This document shows, piece after piece, positions 19,716 through 27,807 of a stretch of 64,000 nucleotides of DNA; the first letter of the stretch is position 1; every line of letters starts with the position of its first letter. A program made the position numbers and the translations under genes. Origin of the DNA: DATARH01 sp963778385 (GTDB taxonomy: Bacteria > Pseudomonadota > Alphaproteobacteria > ATCC43930 > CGMCC-115725); contig CAVZUA010000002.1 of NCBI GenBank assembly GCA_963778385.1, positions 124,001-188,000 of the forward strand. The letters run 5' to 3'. Under the pieces are notes generated by a model, which saw only the letters and a program-made list of their open reading frames with translations, was not told where the DNA came from and ran no database searches.

Positions 19716-21323
19716 ATGGGAAGATCATTCGGGCGAGTTGCATCGCTAGCCTTGGGATTCGCCGCAGCCCTCTCTTTACCGGTGGCGGCAGACGAGATGC
19801 CGAAGCGCGGTGGGATTCTGACCTACATGATCCCGGCCGACGCGCCGCCGAGCTTTGACGGACATCGCGAAGAGACTTACGCGACGATCCATTCCGTCGC
19901 GCCGTTCTACAGCCTTCTCATTCGCGCCAACCCGATGAACCCGGGCGATAACAGCGACTTGGTTTGCGACCTCTGCACCGAGATGCCGAAGCCGACCGAC
20001 GACGGCAAAACCTACACCTTCAAGATCCGCCAAGGCGTCAAGTTCCACAACGGCGATCCCCTGACCGCCGAGGATGTCGGCGCCAGCTGGAACGAGATTG
20101 TCTTTCCGCCGCAAGGCGTCGTGAGTGTTCGTCAGGGCAATTTCACGATGGTCGACAAGATCGACGTAACCGACCCGACGACGGTCGTCTTCCGCCTCAA
20201 ATTCGCCACCGACGCGTTCCTGCCGGCGCTCGCCGATCCGTATGCGTTCGTCTATCAGAAGAAGCAGCTCGACAAGGATCCGCACTGGTACGAAAAGAAC
20301 GTGAACGGCACCGGCCCTTTCAAGTTCGTCAACTACGAGGCTGGTCAGGCGATCGCCGGTGAACGGAACCCGGACTACTACCAGAAGGGGCAGCCGTATC
20401 TTGACGGGTTCAAGGGCGTCTACGCCGACAAGCAGGTAACGCGCGTCGAGGCGATCCGCAGCGATCGCGCCGCAATCGAGTTTCGCGGCTTTCCACCGAC
20501 CGTGCGCGACGAGCTGAAGCAGGCGATCGGCGATAAGCTCGCGGTGCAGGAGAGCGACTGGAATTGCGGCGGCATCCTGACGATCAATCACAAGCGCAAG
20601 CCGTTTGACGATGTGCGGGTGCGGCGCGCGCTCACCCTGGCAATCGACCGTTGGGGCTCGGCGGCCGATTTGTCGAAGATCGCGATCGTCAAGACCGTCG
20701 GCGGCGTCGTCTATCCGGGTTCGCCGCTCGCGGCGACGAAAGCGGAGCTGGAGCAGCTCGCCGGATACTGGCCGGACATCGAGAAGTCGCGCGCCGAGGC
20801 AAAGCGGCTGTTGAAGGAGGCCGGTGCCGAAGGGCTGACTTTCGAGTTGATGAACCGCTCGACCGACCAACCCTACAAATACTATGGCATCTGGGCCGTC
20901 GACCAGTGGAGCAAGATCGGCCTGAACGTCACCCAAAAGGTGCTGCCGACAGGCCCTTGGTTCCAGGCGCTGCGCGATGGAAACTTCGCGATATCCACCG
21001 AGGGCAACTGCCAGAACGTGGTCAACCCGCTTGCCGACGTCGCCAAATACTTGCCGTCCTCGGCGGCGTCGTCAAACTACGGCTATTTCGAGGACCAGAC
21101 CGAAGTCGACATCTACAACAAGATGCTGCGCGAAACCGACAAGACAAAGCAGCGGGCGCTGATGCGTGATTTCGAAAAGCGCGTGCTCAGCGATGAAGCG
21201 CACTCGATTTACCTGCTGTGGTGGAGGCGGATCGTGCCGTATCAGTCCTACGTCAAAGGCTGGAAGATCGGCCCGAGCCATTATGTCAACCAGGACCTCG
21301 GCACCGTCTGGCTCGACCAATAG
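19716..21323 (+). CDS. Peptide ABC transporter substrate-binding protein, copy 4 of 5
   Basis: 535 residues from ATG at 19716, chosen over ATG 19698 because AGGGGAAG sits 4-8 bases before it. Signal peptide ends near LPVAADE. It keeps CDLC, DWNCG and GNCQNVVNP. Differences from the other copies include RANPMNPGDNSD in place of RINPDNPSSTTD and an extra-long hydrophilic hinge. It follows copy 3 by 45 bp without any palindrome. Periplasmic, SBP_bac_5 fold. Confidence 0.91.
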   Translation: MGRSFGRVASLALGFAAALSLPVAADEMPKRGGILTYMIPADAPPSFDGHREETYATIHSVAPFYSLLIRANPMNPGDNSDLVCDLCTEMPKPTDDGKTYTFKIRQGVKFHNGDPLTAEDVGASWNEIVFPPQGVVSVRQGNFTMVDKIDVTDPTTVVFRLKFATDAFLPALADPYAFVYQKKQLDKDPHWYEKNVNGTGPFKFVNYEAGQAIAGERNPDYYQKGQPYLDGFKGVYADKQVTRVEAIRSDRAAIEFRGFPPTVRDELKQAIGDKLAVQESDWNCGGILTINHKRKPFDDVRVRRALTLAIDRWGSAADLSKIAIVKTVGGVVYPGSPLAATKAELEQLAGYWPDIEKSRAEAKRLLKEAGAEGLTFELMNRSTDQPYKYYGIWAVDQWSKIGLNVTQKVLPTGPWFQALRDGNFAISTEGNCQNVVNPLADVAKYLPSSAASSNYGYFEDQTEVDIYNKMLRETDKTKQRALMRDFEKRVLSDEAHSIYLLWWRRIVPYQSYVKGWKIGPSHYVNQDLGTVWLDQ

Positions 21324-21368
21324 GACAAGCCGAGGCATGGTGAGTGGCATACGCATAGGGAGGCGGCG

Positions 21369-22982
21369 ATGAACTTTGTGCTCCGCGCGGTATTGACGGG
21401 GGCAGTGATCGTGCTGGCGGCAAGTATGCTGGCGACGGGCGCGCTGGCGGCTGAAACGCCGAAACGCGGCGGGACCCTGACCTACATGATCCCGTCGGAT
21501 GCGCCGCCAAGCCTCGACGGGCATCGCGAGACGACCTACGCGACAATGCACACCGCCGCGCCGTTTTACAGCGTGCTGATCCGCATCAACCCGGACAACC
21601 CGTCATCGACCACGGATTTCGTCTGCGATCTCTGCACCGAAATGCCGAAGCCGACCGATGGCGGCAAGACCTGGACCTTTAAGGTCCGCGACGGGGTCAA
21701 ATTCCACGACGGCTCGCCGCTCACCGCCCAGGATGTAGGGAGGACCTGGCAGGAGATCGTCTTCCCCGGCGAGGGCGTGCTGAGCCCGCGTCAGTCGAAT
21801 TTCATGATGGTCGACAAGGTGGAGGTGCCCGACCCCTCGACCGTCGTGTTCCGCCTCAAATACGCAACGACGGCGTTTCTCCCGGCCCTCGCCGACCCTT
21901 TCGCCTGGATCTACGAGAAGGCGATCCTCGATAAGGACCCGCATTGGTACGAGAAGAACGTCATGGGCTCCGGCCCCTTCAAATTCAACAACTACGAGAC
22001 GGGCCAGGCGATCGAGGGCTTGCGCAACCCGGACTACTACCATCCCGGTCAGCCCTATCTCGACGGCTTCAAGGGCATCTTCGCCTCGAAGCAGGCGACT
22101 CGGATCGACGCGATCCGTGCCGACCGCGCGGCGATGGAGTTCCGCAGCTTTCCGCCCTCCGCCCGCGATGAACTCGCCAAGGAACTCGGCGACAAGATTT
22201 CCTTCCAGGACAGCGACTGGAATTGCGGCAGCGTCATTACCATCAACGAAAAGGTCAAACCGTTCGACGATGTGCGGATACGGCGCGCGTTGACCCTGGC
22301 GATCGACCGTTGGACCGGGGTACCCGCCCTGTCGAAGATCGCCACCGTGCATACGGTCGGCAGCATCATCTATCCCGGCGACCCGCTTGCGCCGACCAAG
22401 GACGAGCTTCAGACGATCGCCGGCTTCTGGCCCGACATCGAAAAGTCGCGGGCCGAAGCCAAGCGGCTGCTGAAGGAGGCCGGGCAGGAGAACCTAACCT
22501 TCGAGATGCTCAACCGCGACGTCGACCAGCCCTACAAATATGTCGGTATTTGGGCGGTCGATCAGTGGTCCAAAATCGGCGTCAAGGTCACACAAAAGGT
22601 CATGCCGACCGGGCCGTGGTTCGAGGCCGAGCGCACCGGCAATTTCTCGGTCGACCTGCAGGCCAATTGCCACGCCGTGGTCAACCCGCTGATCGACGTG
22701 CAACCCTATCTGCCGAGCTCGGTCAGCGAGCAGAATTACGGCAATTACGAAGACCCGGAGGAGATGGAGCTCTACAACAAGGCGCTCCATGAAACCGACC
22801 CAAAGGCGCAGCACGCGGCGATGCTCGCCTTCGCCAAGCACGTCATGGATACCCAGGCTCACAAGGTTATGATGGCGTGGTGGTACCGGATCGTGCCATA
22901 CCGCAGCTATGTCAAAGGCTGGAAGATCAGCCCGAGCCATTACATCAACCAGGACCTTGCCAGCATCTGGCTGGATCAATAA
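21369..22982 (+). CDS. Peptide ABC transporter substrate-binding protein, copy 5 of 5
   Basis: 537 residues with a strong ribosome site (AGGGAGG, five bases before ATG). Signal peptide ends near TGALAAE. All four conserved cysteines are present (CDLC, DWNCG, ANCHAVVNP). It is followed after 36 bp by the first permease gene. Together with copies 1-4 it forms an uninterrupted run of five paralogous receptors between the two ATPase genes and the two permease genes. Confidence 0.92.
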   Translation: MNFVLRAVLTGAVIVLAASMLATGALAAETPKRGGTLTYMIPSDAPPSLDGHRETTYATMHTAAPFYSVLIRINPDNPSSTTDFVCDLCTEMPKPTDGGKTWTFKVRDGVKFHDGSPLTAQDVGRTWQEIVFPGEGVLSPRQSNFMMVDKVEVPDPSTVVFRLKYATTAFLPALADPFAWIYEKAILDKDPHWYEKNVMGSGPFKFNNYETGQAIEGLRNPDYYHPGQPYLDGFKGIFASKQATRIDAIRADRAAMEFRSFPPSARDELAKELGDKISFQDSDWNCGSVITINEKVKPFDDVRIRRALTLAIDRWTGVPALSKIATVHTVGSIIYPGDPLAPTKDELQTIAGFWPDIEKSRAEAKRLLKEAGQENLTFEMLNRDVDQPYKYVGIWAVDQWSKIGVKVTQKVMPTGPWFEAERTGNFSVDLQANCHAVVNPLIDVQPYLPSSVSEQNYGNYEDPEEMELYNKALHETDPKAQHAAMLAFAKHVMDTQAHKVMMAWWYRIVPYRSYVKGWKISPSHYINQDLASIWLDQ

Positions 22983-23018
22983 CGCGAGGGCCTGGACCAG
23001 GGAGAGCCGTCGAAGCCG

Positions 23019-23990
23019 ATGCATCGCTATATCGTCAGCCGTCTTCTTCTGACGTTTCCGACGCTGCTCGGCGCGGCGGCGCTTGTCTTCATCCTGATGC
23101 GGCTGATCCCCGGGGATATCTGCCTGGTGCGGCTGGGCTCCGGCGGCACCAGCTTCACCGCCTCGGCGCTCGCCACCTGCCACGCCGAGATCGGCATCGA
23201 CAACCCCTGGTGGCTGCAATTCGTCAAGTTCATCTGGGGGATGGCGACATTCGATTTCGGCACGTCGATGTGGTCGGGCAAGCCGGTAATCCAGGAAATT
23301 GCCACCCGCTTCCCGGTTTCGCTCGAGGTTGCGGTCTTGGCGACCATCATCGCCGTGGCCCTGGCGATCCCGCTCGGCACGATCTCAGCGCTGAAGCAGA
23401 ACACCTGGATCGACCTGGTTGTCCGCACCTTCTCGATCGCCGGCATCGCGACGCCGGCATTCTGGCTCGGCATCATGTCGATCCTCTTCGTGCTCGACAT
23501 AACGCAGGCGATCACCGGCCATCCCTGGATGCCGTCGATCGACTACGTGCCGCTGTGGAAAGACCCGCTCCGCAACCTGTCGATCGTCATGCTGCCGGCG
23601 ATCACGGTCGGTTATCGCTATTGCGCGGTGTCGATGCGCATGACCCGCTCGGCGATGCTCGAAGTGCTGCGCGAGGACTACATCCGCACCGCGCGCGCCA
23701 AGGGGCTCCTCGAAAAGATCATCATCAACCGCCATGCCCTGAAGAACGCGCTGCTGCCGGTGGTCACGGTGATCGGCATCGAGTTCGCGTTCCTGATGGG
23801 CGGGCTCGTCGTCACCGAGCAGGTCTTCAACCTCAACGGCATCGGCCGGCTGATGGTGCTGTCGGTGCAGAACCAGGACTACACGCTGACCCAGGCGTTG
23901 GTCATGTTGGTGGTGACCATCGCCGTGTTGAGCAACCTTGTGGTCGACCTGCTCTACGCCTGGCTCGACCCGCGCATCAGCCTGAAATAA
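23019..23990 (+). CDS. dppB: Peptide ABC transporter permease (DppB type)
   Basis: 323 residues. N-terminal MHRYIVSRLLLTFPTLLGAA is the usual first helix, followed by the periplasmic loop and five further helices. The EAA loop, which contacts the ATPase, is at YIRTARAKGLLEKIIINRHALKNALLP. The C-terminal VVTEQVFNLNGIGRL is a DppB hallmark. Inner-membrane half of the translocation pore with the next gene. It starts 36 bp after binding-protein copy 5. Confidence 0.93.
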   Translation: MHRYIVSRLLLTFPTLLGAAALVFILMRLIPGDICLVRLGSGGTSFTASALATCHAEIGIDNPWWLQFVKFIWGMATFDFGTSMWSGKPVIQEIATRFPVSLEVAVLATIIAVALAIPLGTISALKQNTWIDLVVRTFSIAGIATPAFWLGIMSILFVLDITQAITGHPWMPSIDYVPLWKDPLRNLSIVMLPAITVGYRYCAVSMRMTRSAMLEVLREDYIRTARAKGLLEKIIINRHALKNALLPVVTVIGIEFAFLMGGLVVTEQVFNLNGIGRLMVLSVQNQDYTLTQALVMLVVTIAVLSNLVVDLLYAWLDPRISLK

Positions 23991-24009
23991 GGCCAAGGGA
24001 TTAGCGACG

Positions 24010-24921
24010 ATGACCGATATCGCCCCGACCCCCGCCGCCGCCGCCGTCCTTGCCGACGACAGCTACGTCGCACCGCGCGGCGTTTGGGCGGCGACGATGC
24101 GCTTTCTGCGCCGCCAGCCGGTCGGCACGATCGGCATCGTGCTGGTGGCGATTTTCGGGCTCGCCGGCCTGCTCGCCGACTGGATTGCCCCCTACAACCC
24201 GACCGCCAACGATTTCTCGGCCATGACCGAGGCGCCGAGCTGGGCGCATTGGCTCGGCACCGACCAGCTCGGCCGCGACATCCTCTCGCGCATCCTGTTT
24301 GGCGCGCGCACCGCCTTTATCGTCGGCATGACCTCGGCGATCGTCGGCGGGGCGTCGGGGCTCGTGCTCGGCGTCGGCAGCGCCTATTTCGGCGGGCGCA
24401 TCGACCTGATATTGCAGCGCATCCTCGACATCATCATGTCGTTCCCGCTGATCATCATGGCGCTGGCGGTGGTGTCGATCTTTGGCACCGGCGTGCACAA
24501 CGTGATCGTTGCGATCACCATCCCCTTGATCCCGCGCTGCGCGCGCGTCGTGCGGTCGAGCGCGCTCTCCATCCGCAACGTGCCCTATGTCGACGCGGCG
24601 CGGGCGCTCGGCTACAGCCACTCGCGGATCATCCTCGCGCATATGGTGCCGAACGTCACAGCGCCGTTCCTGATCATGCTGACCTCGTTTGTCGGCCAGG
24701 CGATCCTCGCCGAGGCCTCGCTCTCCTATCTCGGGCTCGGCGTGCAGGAGCCGGTTGCCGCCTGGGGGCTGATGCTGCAGGGCGGCGCCGAGGAATACGC
24801 CTCGACCGCGCCGTGGATCGCGGTCTTCCCCGGCCTCGCGATCATGCTGACCGTTTTCGGCATCAACCTGTTCGGCGACGCCCTGCGCGACGTGCTCGAC
24901 CCGAAACTGCGCGAGCGGTAG
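24010..24921 (+). CDS. dppC: Peptide ABC transporter permease (DppC type)
   Basis: 303 residues with a soluble N-terminus and six helices. The OppC-type segment GTDQLGRDILSRILFGARTAF and the EAA loop YVDAARALGYSHSRIILAHM are clear. It pairs with DppB, 19 bp upstream. It ends 7 bp before the stop of the convergent L,D-transpeptidase gene with no room for an intrinsic terminator. Confidence 0.93.
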   Translation: MTDIAPTPAAAAVLADDSYVAPRGVWAATMRFLRRQPVGTIGIVLVAIFGLAGLLADWIAPYNPTANDFSAMTEAPSWAHWLGTDQLGRDILSRILFGARTAFIVGMTSAIVGGASGLVLGVGSAYFGGRIDLILQRILDIIMSFPLIIMALAVVSIFGTGVHNVIVAITIPLIPRCARVVRSSALSIRNVPYVDAARALGYSHSRIILAHMVPNVTAPFLIMLTSFVGQAILAEASLSYLGLGVQEPVAAWGLMLQGGAEEYASTAPWIAVFPGLAIMLTVFGINLFGDALRDVLDPKLRER

Positions 24922-24928
24922 CAAGCGA

Positions 24929-26215
24929 CTACCGCGTCCGGCGATCCCATGCGGAGCGATCCGGATCGTCGTCGGGCGACGGAGCACGCTTCAACCTGCG
25001 CGGCTGACGAGCCGGACCGTCGTCGTCAACGTCGATCGGAATGCCGGCGGCGTCCTGCACCGCAGCGTTCTGCGAGCCCCACACACCAGGGTAAAGCGGC
25101 ACCGGTGTGCCAGGCACGGCGCCCGCCACCGGGGGCGGCGGGGGTTGCAGTGTATTGAAGATCGGCGCCGGGGCGCGCGCCAGTTCGGGCGGCGGCGGGG
25201 CGCGCATGCCGGGCCATAACGGCGCTGGGGCGCCAGTCGCGGCAACATCCGGGCTGGCGGTGCTCGCGATCGGGGCACCGCTGCGCCGCGCCACGATAAC
25301 CGGCAGGCCCCTGCGCTGCATGCCGGCGCGGTCGACCGCACCCCAATCGAGCGTCTGCGCATTGTCGCCGGCGGCGGCGTTGACCATTTCGCGCAAGCCT
25401 TGCGGCGGGCGCGGCGTCATCGGTTGCTGGACATCGACCTCGTCCGCCTGGTCCTTGTCGGGATGGGCCTCCAGATAAAGGGCGTCGCCGACCCATGCGG
25501 CGCTCGCCTCTTGCTCGATCACCCGCACCGGAGTGCCGACCGCCGCTTCGCCGAACAGCTTTTCGATGTCCTCGGGGTAGAGATGGATGCAGCCATGGCT
25601 GACATTGCGGCCGACGCCATCGGGCTTGTTGGTGCCGTGGATCAGGTAGTTCTTCCAGCCGAGCCGCAACTCGTAGGCGCCGAGCGGGTTGTCGGGGCCG
25701 GGGCCGATCGCCGCGGGCAGATCGGGCTGCTCGGCCCGGATCGAGGGCGGCGGCACCCAGGGCGGGTCGGCGATTTTAGCGACCACGCGGGTGACGCTGT
25801 GCGGCGTATCGAACCCGGTGGCGCCGATGCCGATCGGGAAGGTCTCGACCCGGCCGCCGCCGGGCGGGAAGTAATAGAGCCGCCGCTCGCCGAGGTTGAG
25901 CACGATCCCAGTGCGCGGCGCGTCCGGCAGCACGTAAAGCGTCGGGATCAATAGCTTGCGGCCCGCCGGCGGTACCCACGGGTTGATCCCCGGGTTCGCC
26001 GCCAGGATCTCGGTGTAGCCGACGTCGAATTGCCGCGCGATATCGGCCAGCACCTCACCCTGCCGGACGACATACTCCTGGATTTGGCCGACGGCCTTGT
26101 CGGCTGGCGACAAGGGAAATTCCGCCGCGCCAGCGCGCGGGGCCGCCACGACCGCGGCCATCAGCGCAGCGCCAAGCGCGATACGCGCGATAACCTGCGA
26201 GACCGAGATGGTCAC
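24929..26215 (-). CDS. L,D-transpeptidase with LysM domain
   Basis: 428 residues from GTG at 26215, which has GGAGGAAGG four bases upstream. Signal peptide 1-31 (cut after AGAA), LysM peptidoglycan-binding domain about 46-92 (YVVRQGEVLADIARQFDVGY), YkuD catalytic domain about 103-240 with His193 (IHGTNKPDG) and catalytic Cys209 in NVSHGCIHLYPEDIEKLF, then a long Pro-rich tail to 428. The Arg normally following HGCI in ErfK/YbiS-type enzymes is His211. These periplasmic enzymes make 3-3 crosslinks or attach proteins to peptidoglycan. A small Lpp-like lipoprotein gene lies 65 bp upstream on the same strand. Confidence 0.9.
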   Translation of the reverse strand: MTISVSQVIARIALGAALMAAVVAAPRAGAAEFPLSPADKAVGQIQEYVVRQGEVLADIARQFDVGYTEILAANPGINPWVPPAGRKLLIPTLYVLPDAPRTGIVLNLGERRLYYFPPGGGRVETFPIGIGATGFDTPHSVTRVVAKIADPPWVPPPSIRAEQPDLPAAIGPGPDNPLGAYELRLGWKNYLIHGTNKPDGVGRNVSHGCIHLYPEDIEKLFGEAAVGTPVRVIEQEASAAWVGDALYLEAHPDKDQADEVDVQQPMTPRPPQGLREMVNAAAGDNAQTLDWGAVDRAGMQRRGLPVIVARRSGAPIASTASPDVAATGAPAPLWPGMRAPPPPELARAPAPIFNTLQPPPPPVAGAVPGTPVPLYPGVWGSQNAAVQDAAGIPIDVDDDGPARQPRRLKRAPSPDDDPDRSAWDRRTR

Positions 26216-26280
26216 GCCTTCCTCCGTCCGAAATTGCGAGGGTCGCCCGGATTGGCGCTCAGGCGACCCGCGCCGGCAAG

Positions 26281-26490
26281 TTACTTGTGCAGACTGCGCT
26301 GGTACATCGTGCTCGACTGGCTTATCGCCGTCTGCGCATCGGCTTCGGCCTTCGCCGCCAGGTCGTAGGCGGCGTTGGCCCGCGCCATCGCCGCACAGGC
26401 ATCGCAGGGCGGCGGTGGCGGCGGCGCACAAGCGCCAAGCAGCAGCAGCGAACCTCCCAGCAACGCGATCACCGGAATGCTTTTCGTCAT
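26281..26490 (-). CDS. Small Lpp/OprI-like alanine-rich lipoprotein
   Basis: 69 residues from ATG at 26490. A lipoprotein signal with lipobox LLGAC puts the lipidated Cys at 21. The mature part is 49 residues: a CAPPPPPPCDAC stretch, then a continuous Ala-rich helix (AAMARANAAYDLAAKAEADA) and a C-terminus ending MYQRSLHK with a terminal Lys. This matches the layout of Braun-type lipoproteins, whose C-terminal Lys is linked to peptidoglycan by L,D-transpeptidases. The mature form is shorter than E. coli Lpp (58). The L,D-transpeptidase gene directly downstream supports that role, but the link is inferred. Confidence 0.7.
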   Translation of the reverse strand: MTKSIPVIALLGGSLLLLGACAPPPPPPCDACAAMARANAAYDLAAKAEADAQTAISQSSTMYQRSLHK

Positions 26491-26614
26491 CAGGGCACCC
26501 TTTTTGCTTGCTCCCGATGTAAAAACGGCGAGCAGCAAAAAGGTTCCGCTGTGGTTGCAATCCCCGCGGCTTTTCGCACCGTCCCGCAAGCAAGCGGAAC
26601 GTCAATAGCAGCGT

Positions 26615-27522
26615 TCACGCGAACGCGGCGAACAGCTCCTCCACCGCTTTCATCTGGTTGCCCGAGGCGGAGGACGGCACGATGACCGGCGTCGTCACCC
26701 CGGCTTCCCGCCAAGCGGCGATGCCATCGCGCACCTGCGCGGCCGAGCCGAAGAGCGTCGCGTCGGCGAGCCATTTGTCGCTCATCAGGCTCGGGATGTC
26801 GGCTTGGCGACCGGCGGCGACCGCCGCCTCGATCGCGTTCATCTCGTCGACGTAGCCGGCTTCCTTCCAGTAGTTGCGGTAGTTGGGCAGCATCGTGTAA
26901 CGCGTCAGCGTGCGTTGGTTGACCGCCTTCGCCGCCTCGACATCGTCGCTGATGCAGGCGGGATCATGTTGGCGACGAGAAAATCGGGGTCGGCACGCTT
27001 TGCCACCGGCAGCACCCCCAGCGATGCCGCCATGTGCGAGCGGCTGGCATTGGCGAAGATGAGGCCCTCGGCAATCTCGCCCGCCAGCGCCACCATGCGC
27101 TTGCGCAGCGCCGCGAGGATGATCGGCGGCAGCGCGCCAATGCCCTCGAACGAACGCAGCTTCTCGACAAAGGCACGGGTATCGCCGAGCGGCGGTCCCG
27201 GCGTCACGCCCATGCGGACATGGGCGGGCCCATGCGCGACTCCGATCCCGAAGGCGAACCGGCCGCCGGAAATCTCGTGGATATAGGCCGTGGCCTGGGC
27301 AAAATCCTCGGTCACGCGGCCGTAGATCGGCGCGATCGCGGTGGCGAACCTGATGCTCTTGGTCGCCACCGCCAGCGCAACGCATTGCGCCATGTTGCTG
27401 AAGATGCTCGGCACATAGATGCCGGCAAAGCCGCGCCGCTCGATCTCGCATGCGAGATCGAGAGTCTGCTGCCGCCGGCCGGGCACCGCGACGAGGGAAA
27501 GAGCTGGGAGGGGTTCGGGCAT
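26615..27522 (-). CDS. LLM-class (F420-type) oxidoreductase, interrupted by a one-base frameshift
   Basis: The first frame from ATG at 27522 (MPEPLPALSLVAVPGRRQQT) reads as a luciferase-like TIM barrel (GIYVPSIFSNMAQ, GRFAFGIGVAHGPAHVRMG) to FLVANMIP. One base is missing near 26958-26960; restoring it continues with ACISDDVEAAKAVNQRTLTR in the second frame and ends at 26615 with KAVEELFAAFA. The repaired protein is about 302 residues, normal for the family. It is likely an F420- or flavin-dependent oxidoreductase of unknown substrate. The 2-helix protein gene lies just upstream (27533-27802). Confidence 0.8.
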
Positions 27523-27532
27523 ACTTTGCTCC

Positions 27533-27802
27533 TCACGCTGTCCGCAAATTAATGACTGACACCGTCATGAACAGCGCCAAAACGACGACGAAGAGGAGCA
27601 TCAAAAACAAGATTCCGAGCCAATAAAGGAGGGGATTCGCAGCGCGGTTTATGACGAACTCGAGCCCCAGCCAATCGGCCACCCAGAATAGCGGATCGAT
27701 GACGACCGAACCGCGGCTGAGCGCCGTCGCGACCCGCCAGGCCAGATACAGTTCGATGCCCAGCATGATGCCGATAACGACGCACCAGGCCAACGGCGAC
27801 AT
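27533..27802 (-). CDS. Small inner-membrane protein, unknown function
   Basis: 89 residues with two clear hydrophobic helices, one at about 3-22 (LAWCVVIGIMLGIELYLAW) and one at about 60-85 (YWLGILFLMLLFVVVLALFM), joined by a loop of about 37 residues. No family recognised. It sits 10 bp upstream of one LLM oxidoreductase gene and 5 bp downstream of another, all on the minus strand, so it is probably co-transcribed. Confidence 0.6.
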   Translation of the reverse strand: MSPLAWCVVIGIMLGIELYLAWRVATALSRGSVVIDPLFWVADWLGLEFVINRAANPLLYWLGILFLMLLFVVVLALFMTVSVINLRTA

Positions 27803-27807
27803 CGCTG

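Noticed and set aside
26216..26605. Upstream extension of the L,D-transpeptidase to 26605.
   Set aside because: It would run across the lipoprotein gene in another frame, while GTG 26215 has a good ribosome site and a signal peptide right after it.
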